DNA of 64,000 nt from positions 64,501-128,500 of the forward strand of contig NZ_UAVP01000009.1 of the NCBI RefSeq assembly GCF_900446695.1, given 5' to 3'. Within the stretch, counting starts at the first letter, position 1; every line of letters starts with the position of its first letter. Positions 1 through 7,775 of the stretch are shown here, piece after piece. Both the position numbers and the translations under genes were made by a program. A model generated the notes under the pieces. It did not search any database and had not been told where the DNA came from. It saw only the letters and a program-made list of their open reading frames with translations. The DNA comes from Capnocytophaga sputigena (lineage in GTDB: Bacteria > Bacteroidota > Bacteroidia > Flavobacteriales > Flavobacteriaceae).

Positions 1-760
1 CCTCGTCTAAATAACGGTGAATACTCAAAAAATCGTTATTAGGGATGGCAGCTAACTTTTTGTAGTAGTCGTCCATATAAGGGGCGTGCATACTGCCTAA
101 GGTTTGGGTAACCAACTGATTAGGGCATAACTTTTTCACCTTGCCGAGCATCTCTTTGGTGAAAGGTAGCCACTCTGTTTCGGGGACTACTGCATCTATT
201 TCATTCCACAGTTCCCAACCGTAGAAATATGGGTGGTTTGCACATTTTTTGGCTATTGTTGAAAGGCGTTTTAAGTAGGACTTTTTGCCTTTTTTAGTAC
301 TTACATATTCGCTTACATTCTTGAACTTGGTCGCTAACGCCTGACTGTTACACCAAGAAGCCTCAGGTGAGATGTTTTTGGAGATAGTTCGCAAGTGATG
401 CAGGGTAAATTTGATATAAATATGATATTTTTCTGCAAGTTGTAGCAATTGTTCTATACGTGCTAACTTCTCGGGGTTGTACTTGCCTTCTTTTTGGTCT
501 TCTATCTCTAAAAAATCGGTGCTTACCCATATACGCATCGCATTTCCGCTATTTTCGGCAAAGTGTTTAAAGTAGTTTTCAGCTTCTTCAAAGTTTTGGA
601 TAGGCAGATAGTTGGTGCTAATAGGAATCCACGTCGCGCCGTTTTTTTCAAAATAGCGCGGGTGGGTTTTGCTCACTGTTATATTTGCTTGCGAAAAGCC
701 CAGTGCTCCACACAAGCAAAGTAGCCAAAGCAGTATTTTAGATAGTTTTATGTTAAACAT
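1..760 (-). CDS. Clan-A glycoside hydrolase (GH5-like), C-terminus beyond window
   Basis: The frame opens with ATG at 760 and stays open to the window edge, so about 253 N-terminal residues are visible and the C-terminus is missing. Residues 1-24 form a signal peptide (hydrophobic core ILLWLLCLCGALG, then FSQA). The body reads like a TIM-barrel glycosidase: an early MRIWVSTD segment, KFTLHHL, and a WELWNEID motif near residue 186. The Asn-Glu pair is the acid/base signature of clan GH-A families such as GH5. It is the last visible gene of the leftward PUL, 233 bases below the GH2 gene, with a palindromic repeat in the gap. Exported, probably periplasmic or surface. The family assignment within clan A (GH5, or a related mannanase-like family) is uncertain. 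Confidence 0.75.
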   Translation of the reverse strand, partial: MFNIKLSKILLWLLCLCGALGFSQANITVSKTHPRYFEKNGATWIPISTNYLPIQNFEEAENYFKHFAENSGNAMRIWVSTDFLEIEDQKEGKYNPEKLARIEQLLQLAEKYHIYIKFTLHHLRTISKNISPEASWCNSQALATKFKNVSEYVSTKKGKKSYLKRLSTIAKKCANHPYFYGWELWNEIDAVVPETEWLPFTKEMLGKVKKLCPNQLVTQTLGSMHAPYMDDYYKKLAAIPNNDFLSIHRYLDE

Positions 761-993
761 TTTTTTACAAATCAAGAATTTATTTAAATCTCCTACAAAT
801 CATACGAATTGTGATATATAAAATAATAGCTTCTAAGAATTTATTTTCTGGTGTTTGTTTCGAGGGCGTTTGTTTTGGGCGTTTGTTTTGGGCGTTTGCA
901 AAACGCCCCTACACAACATACCCTAAAAGTGATTGATTATCAGAGTAATCAACTTTACCAAAGTCTAAAACTTTGGCAAAGTGTAGCGACTTT
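761..993. repeat. Inter-cistronic gap with GGGCGTTTG tandem half-repeats and palindrome
   Basis: Two units of GGGCGTTTGTTTT (from about 864) run into a palindrome at 890-908 (arms GGGCGTTT and AAACGCCC). This is followed by an AAAGTGATTGATTATCA segment and an inverted repeat of ACTTTGGCAAAGT type near 950-985. The same three-part arrangement recurs at about 31.2, 32.5 and 33.7 kb. It lies inside the PUL transcript, between the GH2 gene and the clan-A glycosidase. Confidence 0.8.
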
Positions 994-3459
994 TCACTTT
1001 TCACTTTTCACTATTATTTGTGCTTCTTTTAGACCTTCGGCAGTAGCGCGCAATTGCAGTTTGTCACCTTTTTCACCTGAGCGGATAATCACTTGGCATT
1101 TGCCATTGAAAAGTTTGCGCTCTACACGTTCTCCTTTGGCAAAAGCGTCTTTCTCGTGCGAACTGGGATCGCCATTGCCCACGCCTGCTATGGTGGCATC
1201 ACCTATGAGTTCAAACTGAATTAGGTTGTGAGCATCAGGTACTTCTCGCCCTTTTTTATCTACAACACTCACGTTCACCACTACGGCATCTTGTCTGCCT
1301 GCTCTCAGCTTTGTTTTATGAGGGCTGAGCACAATCGCAAAAGGATTTTCGGTAGTAGTAACTTCGGTAGTAACCCGCTTTCCATTCTTAGTGCCTACGG
1401 CTTTCAGCGTACCTTTTTCGTAGGGTACATCCCAATTCAAATGCCCAAAAGTAGGTGTTTTTTGTTTACCAAGCGACTTTCCGTTTAAGAAAAGTTCTAC
1501 TTCTTCGGTATTGCCATAGACCCACACTTTTACCACAGTGCCTTGGGGCAGGTTGAGATTCCAATGAGGAGCTATGTGCAATACAGGCATTTCACCCCAC
1601 TGGGCTTTGTAGTAGTAATACACGTTCTTAGGGAAACCACACACATCCATTACCCCGAAATGCGAACTGATATTAGGCCACGCAAAGGGAGTAGGCTCTC
1701 CGCGATAGTCGAAGCCCGTCCATACAAAACCGCCCATAAAACGAGGGTCGTTAGCCGTTGTGCTGTACCATTGCTGTGCTTGTGATGCCCAACTGGGATA
1801 ACTCTTGTCTTGGTCGAGTAGGTAAGCGCGGAGGGTATCGGCTACAAAATGACCGCTGTAACCACCTGCTTTGTCGAGAACGATTTCTGGCAAATATACC
1901 CCTCGAGTACCCACGGTGCTGGCTACTTCGGTACCGATGATAGGTTGGTTAGGGTGTGCTTTCTCATAATCGGTAAGCCCATAGAGGTTGTAATTGAAGC
2001 CTCGTACGGGTATGGCAGCACTCACACCTTCACTTTCATTACCTACGTTGGCGCCATAAGTGCTCACGCGCGACGGGTCTAAATGCTGTTGTAAGTTCAC
2101 CAACGTACGCGCAATGCGCTCGCCAGTTTCGGTGCTTTGGATTTTTTCTTCTTCATTCCCGATGCACCACATAAAAACGCTAGCGTGATTGCGGTCGCGC
2201 TTGATAAGGTCTTCAAATTGTTGGCGGTATTCTCGTCCGCTGTTTAAGAGTCGGGTTTCGTCCATTACTAATAAACCCAAACTGTCGCAGGCTTCAAGCA
2301 CGACAGGGCTGTGAGGGTGATGGGCAGTGCGGTAGGCATTGGCGCCCATCGCTTTAAGTAACCCAACGCGATAGTACTGCAACTCATCTAATAGAGCGGT
2401 ACCTACACCAGCGTGGTCTTGATGTACACACACGCCTTTTATTTTCATTTTTTTGTTATTGAGGTAAAAGCCGTCGGGTTTATAACTGAAAGTACGCACC
2501 CCAAAACGAGTGTGAATAAGGTCGGTAGTTTTTCCGTTAGCAGTGATTTTTGTTATTAGAGTGTACAGATAAGGATGTTCGGTATCCCAGAGTTGTGCAT
2601 TAGGAATATTGAAGTTACTCTTTACCGTTAGTTTCTCGTTAGGAGCAAAAGTAGCATTTGCAGATTGGTGAGTGGCTATTACTTTTTTTTCGCGGTTGAG
2701 TACCGTCCATTCCACTTGAAATGTTTGTGAGCTTGTATCTCGGTTATAAACAGTGGCTTCGGCGTGCATTTCGGCTTGTTTGCCAATGCTTTTGGTATAG
2801 ATAAAAACCTCTTCGGGGGAAGAGTGAACAGGGCTGTAAGAGTTCAGCCACACGTGCCGATAGATACCTGCCCCTTCGTAAAACCAACCCTCGTTTTGGG
2901 TAGCGTCTACCCTTACGGTAATCACATTAGGCTTGCCAAAATACACCAAATCGGTAATATCGTACTTTACACCCGTATAGCCGCTGAGGTGTTGCCCTAC
3001 ATAAATGCCATTGACCCAGCACTTACTGTCTCTAAAAATACCGTCGAATTGCAGTTCGATGCGTTTGCCAGCTTCGGCTTTGCTGAGGTCAAAGGTTTTT
3101 CTATACCAACCGATACTGTGCTCGGGGAAGGCATTGCCTAAGGCTTTATAGCCGTGTGACCAATCGCCTTTTTCACTAAAAGGGAGCGTTATAGCCCAAT
3201 CGTGAGGGAGGTCGACGATTTGCCAAGAGCTATCGTCGTAGTCGATACTTGAAAAGTTAATACCTTTGGAGAGTGTTTTGGAAAAGTCGTTATACACGCG
3301 GTAGTACAAATCTTTGGAGGGGTCGGTAGCGTGTCCGAGGGTAAATTTCCAATGGTTATCCAACAAAATATGTTCCCTTGTGGCTTGCCCATAGATGGGG
3401 AGGGCAAGCCATAGGGACATACAGATAAGGATGAAAAGCAATTTGTTTAGATGAGTCAT
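994..3459 (-). CDS. GH2 family glycosidase, probable beta-galactosidase
   Basis: An 821-residue exported GH2 enzyme. Residues 1-25 are a signal peptide ending IYGQ. The N-terminal sugar-binding jelly roll follows (GWYRKTFDL, ELQFDGIFRDSKCWVNG), then an Ig-like domain and the TIM barrel. The acid/base Glu is in the CIGNEEE segment near residue 436 and the probable nucleophile is in IGTEVAS near 510. FGVRTFSYKPDGFYLNNKK and RTAHHPHSP are typical GH2 signatures. The tail contains further beta domains (VWVYGNTEEVELFLNGKSLG, of the DUF4982 kind). The stop abuts the repeat-bearing gap and the start codon immediately follows the GH16 stop, so the two are co-translated. It would trim non-reducing beta-linked sugars from oligosaccharides released by the GH16 enzyme. 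Beta-galactosidase is the commonest activity of this subgroup, but other beta-glycosidase specificities are possible. Confidence 0.88.
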   Translation of the reverse strand: MTHLNKLLFILICMSLWLALPIYGQATREHILLDNHWKFTLGHATDPSKDLYYRVYNDFSKTLSKGINFSSIDYDDSSWQIVDLPHDWAITLPFSEKGDWSHGYKALGNAFPEHSIGWYRKTFDLSKAEAGKRIELQFDGIFRDSKCWVNGIYVGQHLSGYTGVKYDITDLVYFGKPNVITVRVDATQNEGWFYEGAGIYRHVWLNSYSPVHSSPEEVFIYTKSIGKQAEMHAEATVYNRDTSSQTFQVEWTVLNREKKVIATHQSANATFAPNEKLTVKSNFNIPNAQLWDTEHPYLYTLITKITANGKTTDLIHTRFGVRTFSYKPDGFYLNNKKMKIKGVCVHQDHAGVGTALLDELQYYRVGLLKAMGANAYRTAHHPHSPVVLEACDSLGLLVMDETRLLNSGREYRQQFEDLIKRDRNHASVFMWCIGNEEEKIQSTETGERIARTLVNLQQHLDPSRVSTYGANVGNESEGVSAAIPVRGFNYNLYGLTDYEKAHPNQPIIGTEVASTVGTRGVYLPEIVLDKAGGYSGHFVADTLRAYLLDQDKSYPSWASQAQQWYSTTANDPRFMGGFVWTGFDYRGEPTPFAWPNISSHFGVMDVCGFPKNVYYYYKAQWGEMPVLHIAPHWNLNLPQGTVVKVWVYGNTEEVELFLNGKSLGKQKTPTFGHLNWDVPYEKGTLKAVGTKNGKRVTTEVTTTENPFAIVLSPHKTKLRAGRQDAVVVNVSVVDKKGREVPDAHNLIQFELIGDATIAGVGNGDPSSHEKDAFAKGERVERKLFNGKCQVIIRSGEKGDKLQLRATAEGLKEAQIIVKSEK

Positions 3460-4245
3460 TTATTTTTTAGGTACATATTTATATACCTTAGCCCAGTCTA
3501 CTTGGAGTTTGAGGGCTTTGGTAAAAGGTTTGTTAATGTCTTTTTCGGTTTGGAAGCACAAGTGATGAGGAGCTTTGGCTATTGCCACAGGGTCTTTGAG
3601 ATCCCATACTAATTTGTTATCGATGTAAATCTTGATGTACTCAGGCGCCCATTCCATTGCTACGATGTGCCAATCACTTTTGTTGTATTGGAAAGTTTGT
3701 TGGTACTTTTGGTCTTTACCAGATACTGCATAGTGGATATTCGTATTCCAAGTATTGTTCTCGTGAGCGGTTTCGTAGATATCATTTTCGCCATCGTCAG
3801 GCCATTTTTCACTTTCAGGCCAAGTAAGTCCTAACCCGCTGGAAGACTTATGAGGGTCTTCGTCCATACGGATTCTGAACTCAAATTTGCCGTATTTGTA
3901 GTTCTTTTTATGGGCAATACCGCCTGTCATAAACCAGCCATTGCGTTTAGGGTCTTTGTCGATAAGGCAGTTAAGGAAACCATCTTTTACTTCAATAGCA
4001 TAAGTACGGCGGGTGTTTTCGGGTTTGAGTTTGCCTTCTTTTTCGAGGTATTCATTGTCGTACACTGCCCAATTATCGGTGTTTAAGGCATTGCCATCGA
4101 AATTTTCTTGAAAGTCTAAAACCCATTCAGCAGGGGTTTCTGGCATAGGGTTCTCCTCAATAGGTGTATCACCGCCTGACTTGTTGCAGGCGGTAATACC
4201 ACATAAAAATATTGAGAGAAAACTAAATAATTTCAGGATGTTCAT
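3460..4245 (-). CDS. GH16 family endo-glycanase lipoprotein
   Basis: Start chosen at the ATG at 4245 (MNILKLFSF), because this gives a clean lipoprotein signal peptide with lipobox CGITAC. An upstream in-frame ATG at 4278 would only add a non-signal extension. The 261-residue product carries the GH16 catalytic motif E-N-D-I-Y-E near residues 153-158, where the two Glu are nucleophile and acid/base. Flanking GH16 features are KYGKFEFRIRM before it and WHIVAMEWAPEYIKIYIDNKLVW after it. GH16 enzymes cut internal beta-1,3 or beta-1,4 bonds in glucans or galactans. The lipid anchor places it in the outer membrane, as expected for the first-cut enzyme of a PUL. Substrate cannot be read from sequence: laminarin-type glucan, agar or porphyran-type galactan, and host poly-LacNAc are all GH16 targets. 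Confidence 0.88.
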   Translation of the reverse strand: MNILKLFSFLSIFLCGITACNKSGGDTPIEENPMPETPAEWVLDFQENFDGNALNTDNWAVYDNEYLEKEGKLKPENTRRTYAIEVKDGFLNCLIDKDPKRNGWFMTGGIAHKKNYKYGKFEFRIRMDEDPHKSSSGLGLTWPESEKWPDDGENDIYETAHENNTWNTNIHYAVSGKDQKYQQTFQYNKSDWHIVAMEWAPEYIKIYIDNKLVWDLKDPVAIAKAPHHLCFQTEKDINKPFTKALKLQVDWAKVYKYVPKK

Positions 4246-4306
4246 ATTATTAATTTGATTTAAAAAAAACGTTTGCAAAAGGTTGTTTGTATGGGGAATT
4301 TGTATG

Positions 4307-4327
4307 GGGGCGTTTGCAAAACGCCCC
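4307..4327. repeat. GGGGCGTTT/AAACGCCCC palindrome
   Basis: Nine-base perfect arms around GCA, in the 130-base gap between the glycan-binding lipoprotein and the GH16 gene. On the leftward PUL transcript it would form a stable hairpin without an immediate U-run. It could act as an RNA processing or partial attenuation point. Confidence 0.85.
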
Positions 4328-4375
4328 TACATAACATAATCCAAATAATCGAAATAATCCAAGAATATAAGATTA

Positions 4376-5932
4376 TTAAGGTGCTTTTTTGATAAAAATA
4401 TCTGAAAAAGTTAAGTCTTCGTAATTGTTATCCCAGCTACCTATTTTTATCACAAAGAATAACTTACCACTTTTTGTAGCTGTATAAGTCTTCTCACCTG
4501 AAGCTAATTCCGACATCAGTCCGCTTTTAGGAGTTTTGATTTCTCCCGATAGGTCGAATACTTTGCCATCGTTGAAGTCTTTACCTTCTTCAGGTTCCCA
4601 CTGACTTATATACACTTGTATCCAACCCCACGCTTTGCCTTTGGCGGTGAGTGTCATATCGTAAGTATAAGTTTCACCTCCGCTTACTTCAATAGGTTGA
4701 TAGATCACGTGGTTGAACTTCTTGCCTTCGGTACCTGAGGTGTAATGAATATTACCGTCGGTAAAGGTGATATCGGCTTTTTCTGAAAGACCTCCATTGA
4801 TGCCTTGCAACAGTATTTTCCAAGCGTCTTTCTTGATGCGGGTCTCTACAGCAGGTTTAGGAGGCTTAGGACTGTTATCTTTTTTGAATACGATATCAGA
4901 GAGGGCTAAATCCTCGAAATTATTATCCCAGCTACCTATTTTTATTACAAAATAGATCTTACCAGTTTTACCAGCGGTATAGGTTTTTTGGTCTTGGATA
5001 GCTGAAAGTTCCGCAAACGAACCACTCATAGGAGAAGTGATGTTATTTTGGAGTTCTAATACCTTGCCATCGCCAAAGTCTTTGCCTTCTTCAGGTTCGT
5101 GTTCACTCACATACGCTTGTATCCAACCCCACGCTTGACCTTTGATTTCCACGTGCATATCGTAAGTGTAAGTTTGTCCTTTTTCCACATTTACCGGTTG
5201 ATAAATCACGTGGTTGAACTTACCGCCCACTTTGCCAGAAGAGTAATGTATATTACCCTCAACGATATTAATCTTAGCATCGGCAGTGATTTTGCCATCG
5301 ATACCTTGTTTTAGCACCTTCCAAGCATCTTTTTTGAGCATAGTTTCCAAGGTAGGTTTAGGAGGCTCAGGAGGTGTAGGCAAGAATTTTGCGCCATCAA
5401 TCACTACTATGGTAGTTGCTTTAGAGGCGAGAATTTTCTCGTTCCCATAGATAGTAACTGCCAAAGCGATACGATTTTTGTAGTAATCGGGGTGTGCGGT
5501 AAGGATTTTTTGCATATCTACTTCTAAGTAGAAAGATTCTTCATTCTTACCAGAAGGGATGGTAGCGCTTTCAGGCAGAGTGTAAGAACCTTCGGGCAGC
5601 ACAACAGCCGGTTTTTTCTCGTCGTTTTTGTACTTTTCTACATAAGCATTGGTAGCTTGTGCATCTACTTTTACTTTTACAGCAAAGCCTTCGGTAGAGA
5701 GACCTGAATTTTTCACACCCAATACTATTTTCAATTTCTTGGTAGTCTCGTTGAAAGTGTAGTTTTCGGAGTTTCCGCCGAAAGGCACATTGTATTCATT
5801 ACCTCCGTTGTTTAAGGAGGCTTGCGGCATATAAAGGGTAGTAATGCCGGGGTCTTCGAAAACATCGTCTTTTTTACAAGCGATGAAGGCTACGAATAGG
5901 AGTAGCAATAATGTAATGTTTTTTGTTTTCAT
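4376..5932 (-). CDS. Surface glycan-binding lipoprotein, DUF1735-like with duplicated C-terminal domain
   Basis: Start chosen at 5932 (MKTKNITLL). The longer frame from 6004 reads through a G-rich palindromic repeat and has no signal sequence. The 518-residue product has lipobox FIAC followed by KKDD, an export-to-surface type signal in Capnocytophaga. Residues about 20-190 resemble the DUF1735/BT_3987 N-terminal domain of PUL binding proteins (FAVKVKVDAQA, LPEGSYTLPESATIPSGKNEE). A Pro-rich linker (PTPPEPPKPT) leads to two copies of a roughly 155-residue domain, joined by a second Pro-rich linker. Both copies contain KKDAWK, FNHVIYQP, YTYDM, AWGWIQ, EPEEGKDF and IKIGSWDNN. The Trp/Tyr-rich beta domains look like carbohydrate-binding modules. 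It sits where SusE/SusF lie in a PUL. Function inferred from position and architecture. Confidence 0.8.
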   Translation of the reverse strand: MKTKNITLLLLLFVAFIACKKDDVFEDPGITTLYMPQASLNNGGNEYNVPFGGNSENYTFNETTKKLKIVLGVKNSGLSTEGFAVKVKVDAQATNAYVEKYKNDEKKPAVVLPEGSYTLPESATIPSGKNEESFYLEVDMQKILTAHPDYYKNRIALAVTIYGNEKILASKATTIVVIDGAKFLPTPPEPPKPTLETMLKKDAWKVLKQGIDGKITADAKINIVEGNIHYSSGKVGGKFNHVIYQPVNVEKGQTYTYDMHVEIKGQAWGWIQAYVSEHEPEEGKDFGDGKVLELQNNITSPMSGSFAELSAIQDQKTYTAGKTGKIYFVIKIGSWDNNFEDLALSDIVFKKDNSPKPPKPAVETRIKKDAWKILLQGINGGLSEKADITFTDGNIHYTSGTEGKKFNHVIYQPIEVSGGETYTYDMTLTAKGKAWGWIQVYISQWEPEEGKDFNDGKVFDLSGEIKTPKSGLMSELASGEKTYTATKSGKLFFVIKIGSWDNNYEDLTFSDIFIKKAP

Positions 5933-5965
5933 ATATAAGAGATTGTCTGTCCTCACCCCCTCCTT

Positions 5966-5993
5966 CTCCCCCTCCCCCAAGGGGAGGGGGGAG
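5966..5993. repeat. G/C-rich hairpin repeat (CCCCTCCCC...GGGGAGGGG)
   Basis: Near-perfect 12-base arms (CTCCCCCTCCCC against GGGGAGGGGGGAG, one extra G) around a CAA loop, in the 138-base gap between susD and the binding-protein gene. This is a REP-like element, much more GC-rich than its surroundings. It overlaps the false upstream extension of the binding-protein frame. Confidence 0.75.
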
Positions 5994-6070
5994 AGAATCC
6001 GCAAAAGCGATGAGGTTTGTTATTCCATTATTTTTTTAACTTGACGTATTTCGTCATTCGTCACTCGTCA

Positions 6071-7771
6071 TTACCAACCAGGGTTTTGTTTTACAATTCC
6101 GTTGGATTTATTGATTTCGCTATGAGGAATAGGGTAGTAATACATCTTTTGGGTAAAAGTGCGTTTTTCTACTTCTTTTACTTGATAGCTAAAATGATTG
6201 CCGTTTTTAGTAGCTTGCACTCCAGTAAGTGGCTCATTGAGCACGGTAGCAGCCTCTTTCCAGCGGCGCAAATCCCAATAGCGGTGTTCTTCAAAGGCGA
6301 GTTCTATACGGCGTTCGTGTTTTACTTTCTCTCTGAACTCTTCTTTTGATGCTGTAGTAATCGCAGGCATTTCCACACCCGTTCTGCCTCTCACCAAATT
6401 GATAGCCTCTTTGGCAGTGAGTGCATAACCGTTGTTAGCATCGGGTCCGTAGGCTTCGTTCATCGCCTCGGCATAGTTGAGGTAAATTTCAGCCAAGCGG
6501 AACACTATCCAAGAGCGGAGTCTCTTCTCGTCTTGCACTAAATCGAGGTTGTCGTTCAAAAACTTTTTGAGGTAGTAGCCTGTGCGTGAAGCGTTTTTGG
6601 CGTTGTAGTTGTCGGCGCCACCTGTGTATATTTCCATTGTACGTCCGTTCCACTGACTGTTGTTGGTTACTATCGTATAGCCGAGTCGGGGGTCGCGATT
6701 GGCATATATATCATTAGGGTCGGGGGTGCCTTTGTACTCATAAGCACTTACCAAATTATGTGAAGGTGTGATGCCGCTGTTCCCTCCTGCCGTGCCAATG
6801 GGGTAGTTTTTCCTTTCCAAGTCATTGGTGGCACTTTGGCGAATCGCAAAAATGGTTTCTGAGCTTTTGGCACTTCTGTCGCCGAGGAACAAATCGCGGT
6901 AGCTATTGTCGAGGCTGTAGAGATTTAAGCTGAGGAGCTCATTGGCAGCACTGGCAGCTGCTTTCCATTTGTTTATATCGTTAGTGGGGTTGTACAACGG
7001 ACTTGCCGCATAGAGCAACACTCTGGATTTAAGGGCTAAGGCAGCGCCTTTGGTAATGCGCCCATCTAAGCCAATATCAAAATCTCTTCCCCAATTGGTA
7101 ATCAAGCTATCTTTGGAAGCATCGATTTCACTCACGATATAATTCACTACCTCGTCCACTGTGTTGCGAGGCAAAAGCGTGTTACTATCGGCGGAAAGCG
7201 TTGTTTTTACAAGAGGCACCCCTCCGTAGCGTTTCAGTAGTTCGAAATAGAAATAAGCTCGCAACACGCGGTTTTCAAAGCGCAAAGCCCTTATGCTCTT
7301 CACATCGCGATTGTAGTTGTTGATGTCGTTTTGAGTGATAAGGTTGCGGTTCTGCTTTAAGAAAGAAGCATAGTTAGGGAATTTTTCCAAGAAATAAGTA
7401 GCTGCTTGTATGCCTTCGTAGTTGTAAGCATACGAATTATCGGGGTTGTTGGTGCTATTCCAGCTTCCTTCGTTAAAAACTTGAGTGTTTGAAGGCGAAA
7501 GTGTATATTCAGCCTCGTCGCTCACAGCCGCAAACAGATTGCCATCGATGGCATCAAAGCGGTTTTGCAAACGTGTATAGGCAGCATAACCAAAGTCGTA
7601 CAACACTTGGTAATTGGTTTTTATCTGCTCGTCGGTATCGTAAATATCTTCTTTGGTGTCTAACACATTACACCCGATGAGTGTACTCATCAGCGCAATG
7701 CAGCTCACTGCAAAGATTGTTCTGCTCGGTTTATTACTCTTTAACATAGCGATATATTTTCGGTAGTTCAT
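6071..7771 (-). CDS. SusD/RagB family nutrient-binding lipoprotein
   Basis: A 566-residue SusD homologue. A lipoprotein signal with lipobox LIGC lies at about residues 20-35 when read from ATG 7771; the ATG at 7747 (MLKSNK) is an alternative start. Hallmarks: an early AYTRLQNRFDAIDGNL segment, the helical TPR-like scaffold with ALRFENRVLRAYFYFELLKRYGGVPLV, and the C-terminal VKHERRIELAFEEHRYWDLRRWKEA typical of the family. It caps the TonB-dependent transporter encoded just upstream (4-base spacing) and would hand over glycan at the cell surface. It is the second SusD of the locus. Confidence 0.95.
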   Translation of the reverse strand: MNYRKYIAMLKSNKPSRTIFAVSCIALMSTLIGCNVLDTKEDIYDTDEQIKTNYQVLYDFGYAAYTRLQNRFDAIDGNLFAAVSDEAEYTLSPSNTQVFNEGSWNSTNNPDNSYAYNYEGIQAATYFLEKFPNYASFLKQNRNLITQNDINNYNRDVKSIRALRFENRVLRAYFYFELLKRYGGVPLVKTTLSADSNTLLPRNTVDEVVNYIVSEIDASKDSLITNWGRDFDIGLDGRITKGAALALKSRVLLYAASPLYNPTNDINKWKAAASAANELLSLNLYSLDNSYRDLFLGDRSAKSSETIFAIRQSATNDLERKNYPIGTAGGNSGITPSHNLVSAYEYKGTPDPNDIYANRDPRLGYTIVTNNSQWNGRTMEIYTGGADNYNAKNASRTGYYLKKFLNDNLDLVQDEKRLRSWIVFRLAEIYLNYAEAMNEAYGPDANNGYALTAKEAINLVRGRTGVEMPAITTASKEEFREKVKHERRIELAFEEHRYWDLRRWKEAATVLNEPLTGVQATKNGNHFSYQVKEVEKRTFTQKMYYYPIPHSEINKSNGIVKQNPGW

Positions 7772-7775
7772 TTGT

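Noticed and set aside
5933-6004. N-terminal extension of the glycan-binding lipoprotein from ATG 6004
   Set aside because: It translates a G-rich palindromic repeat and would bury the lipoprotein signal; ATG 5932 gives a normal one.
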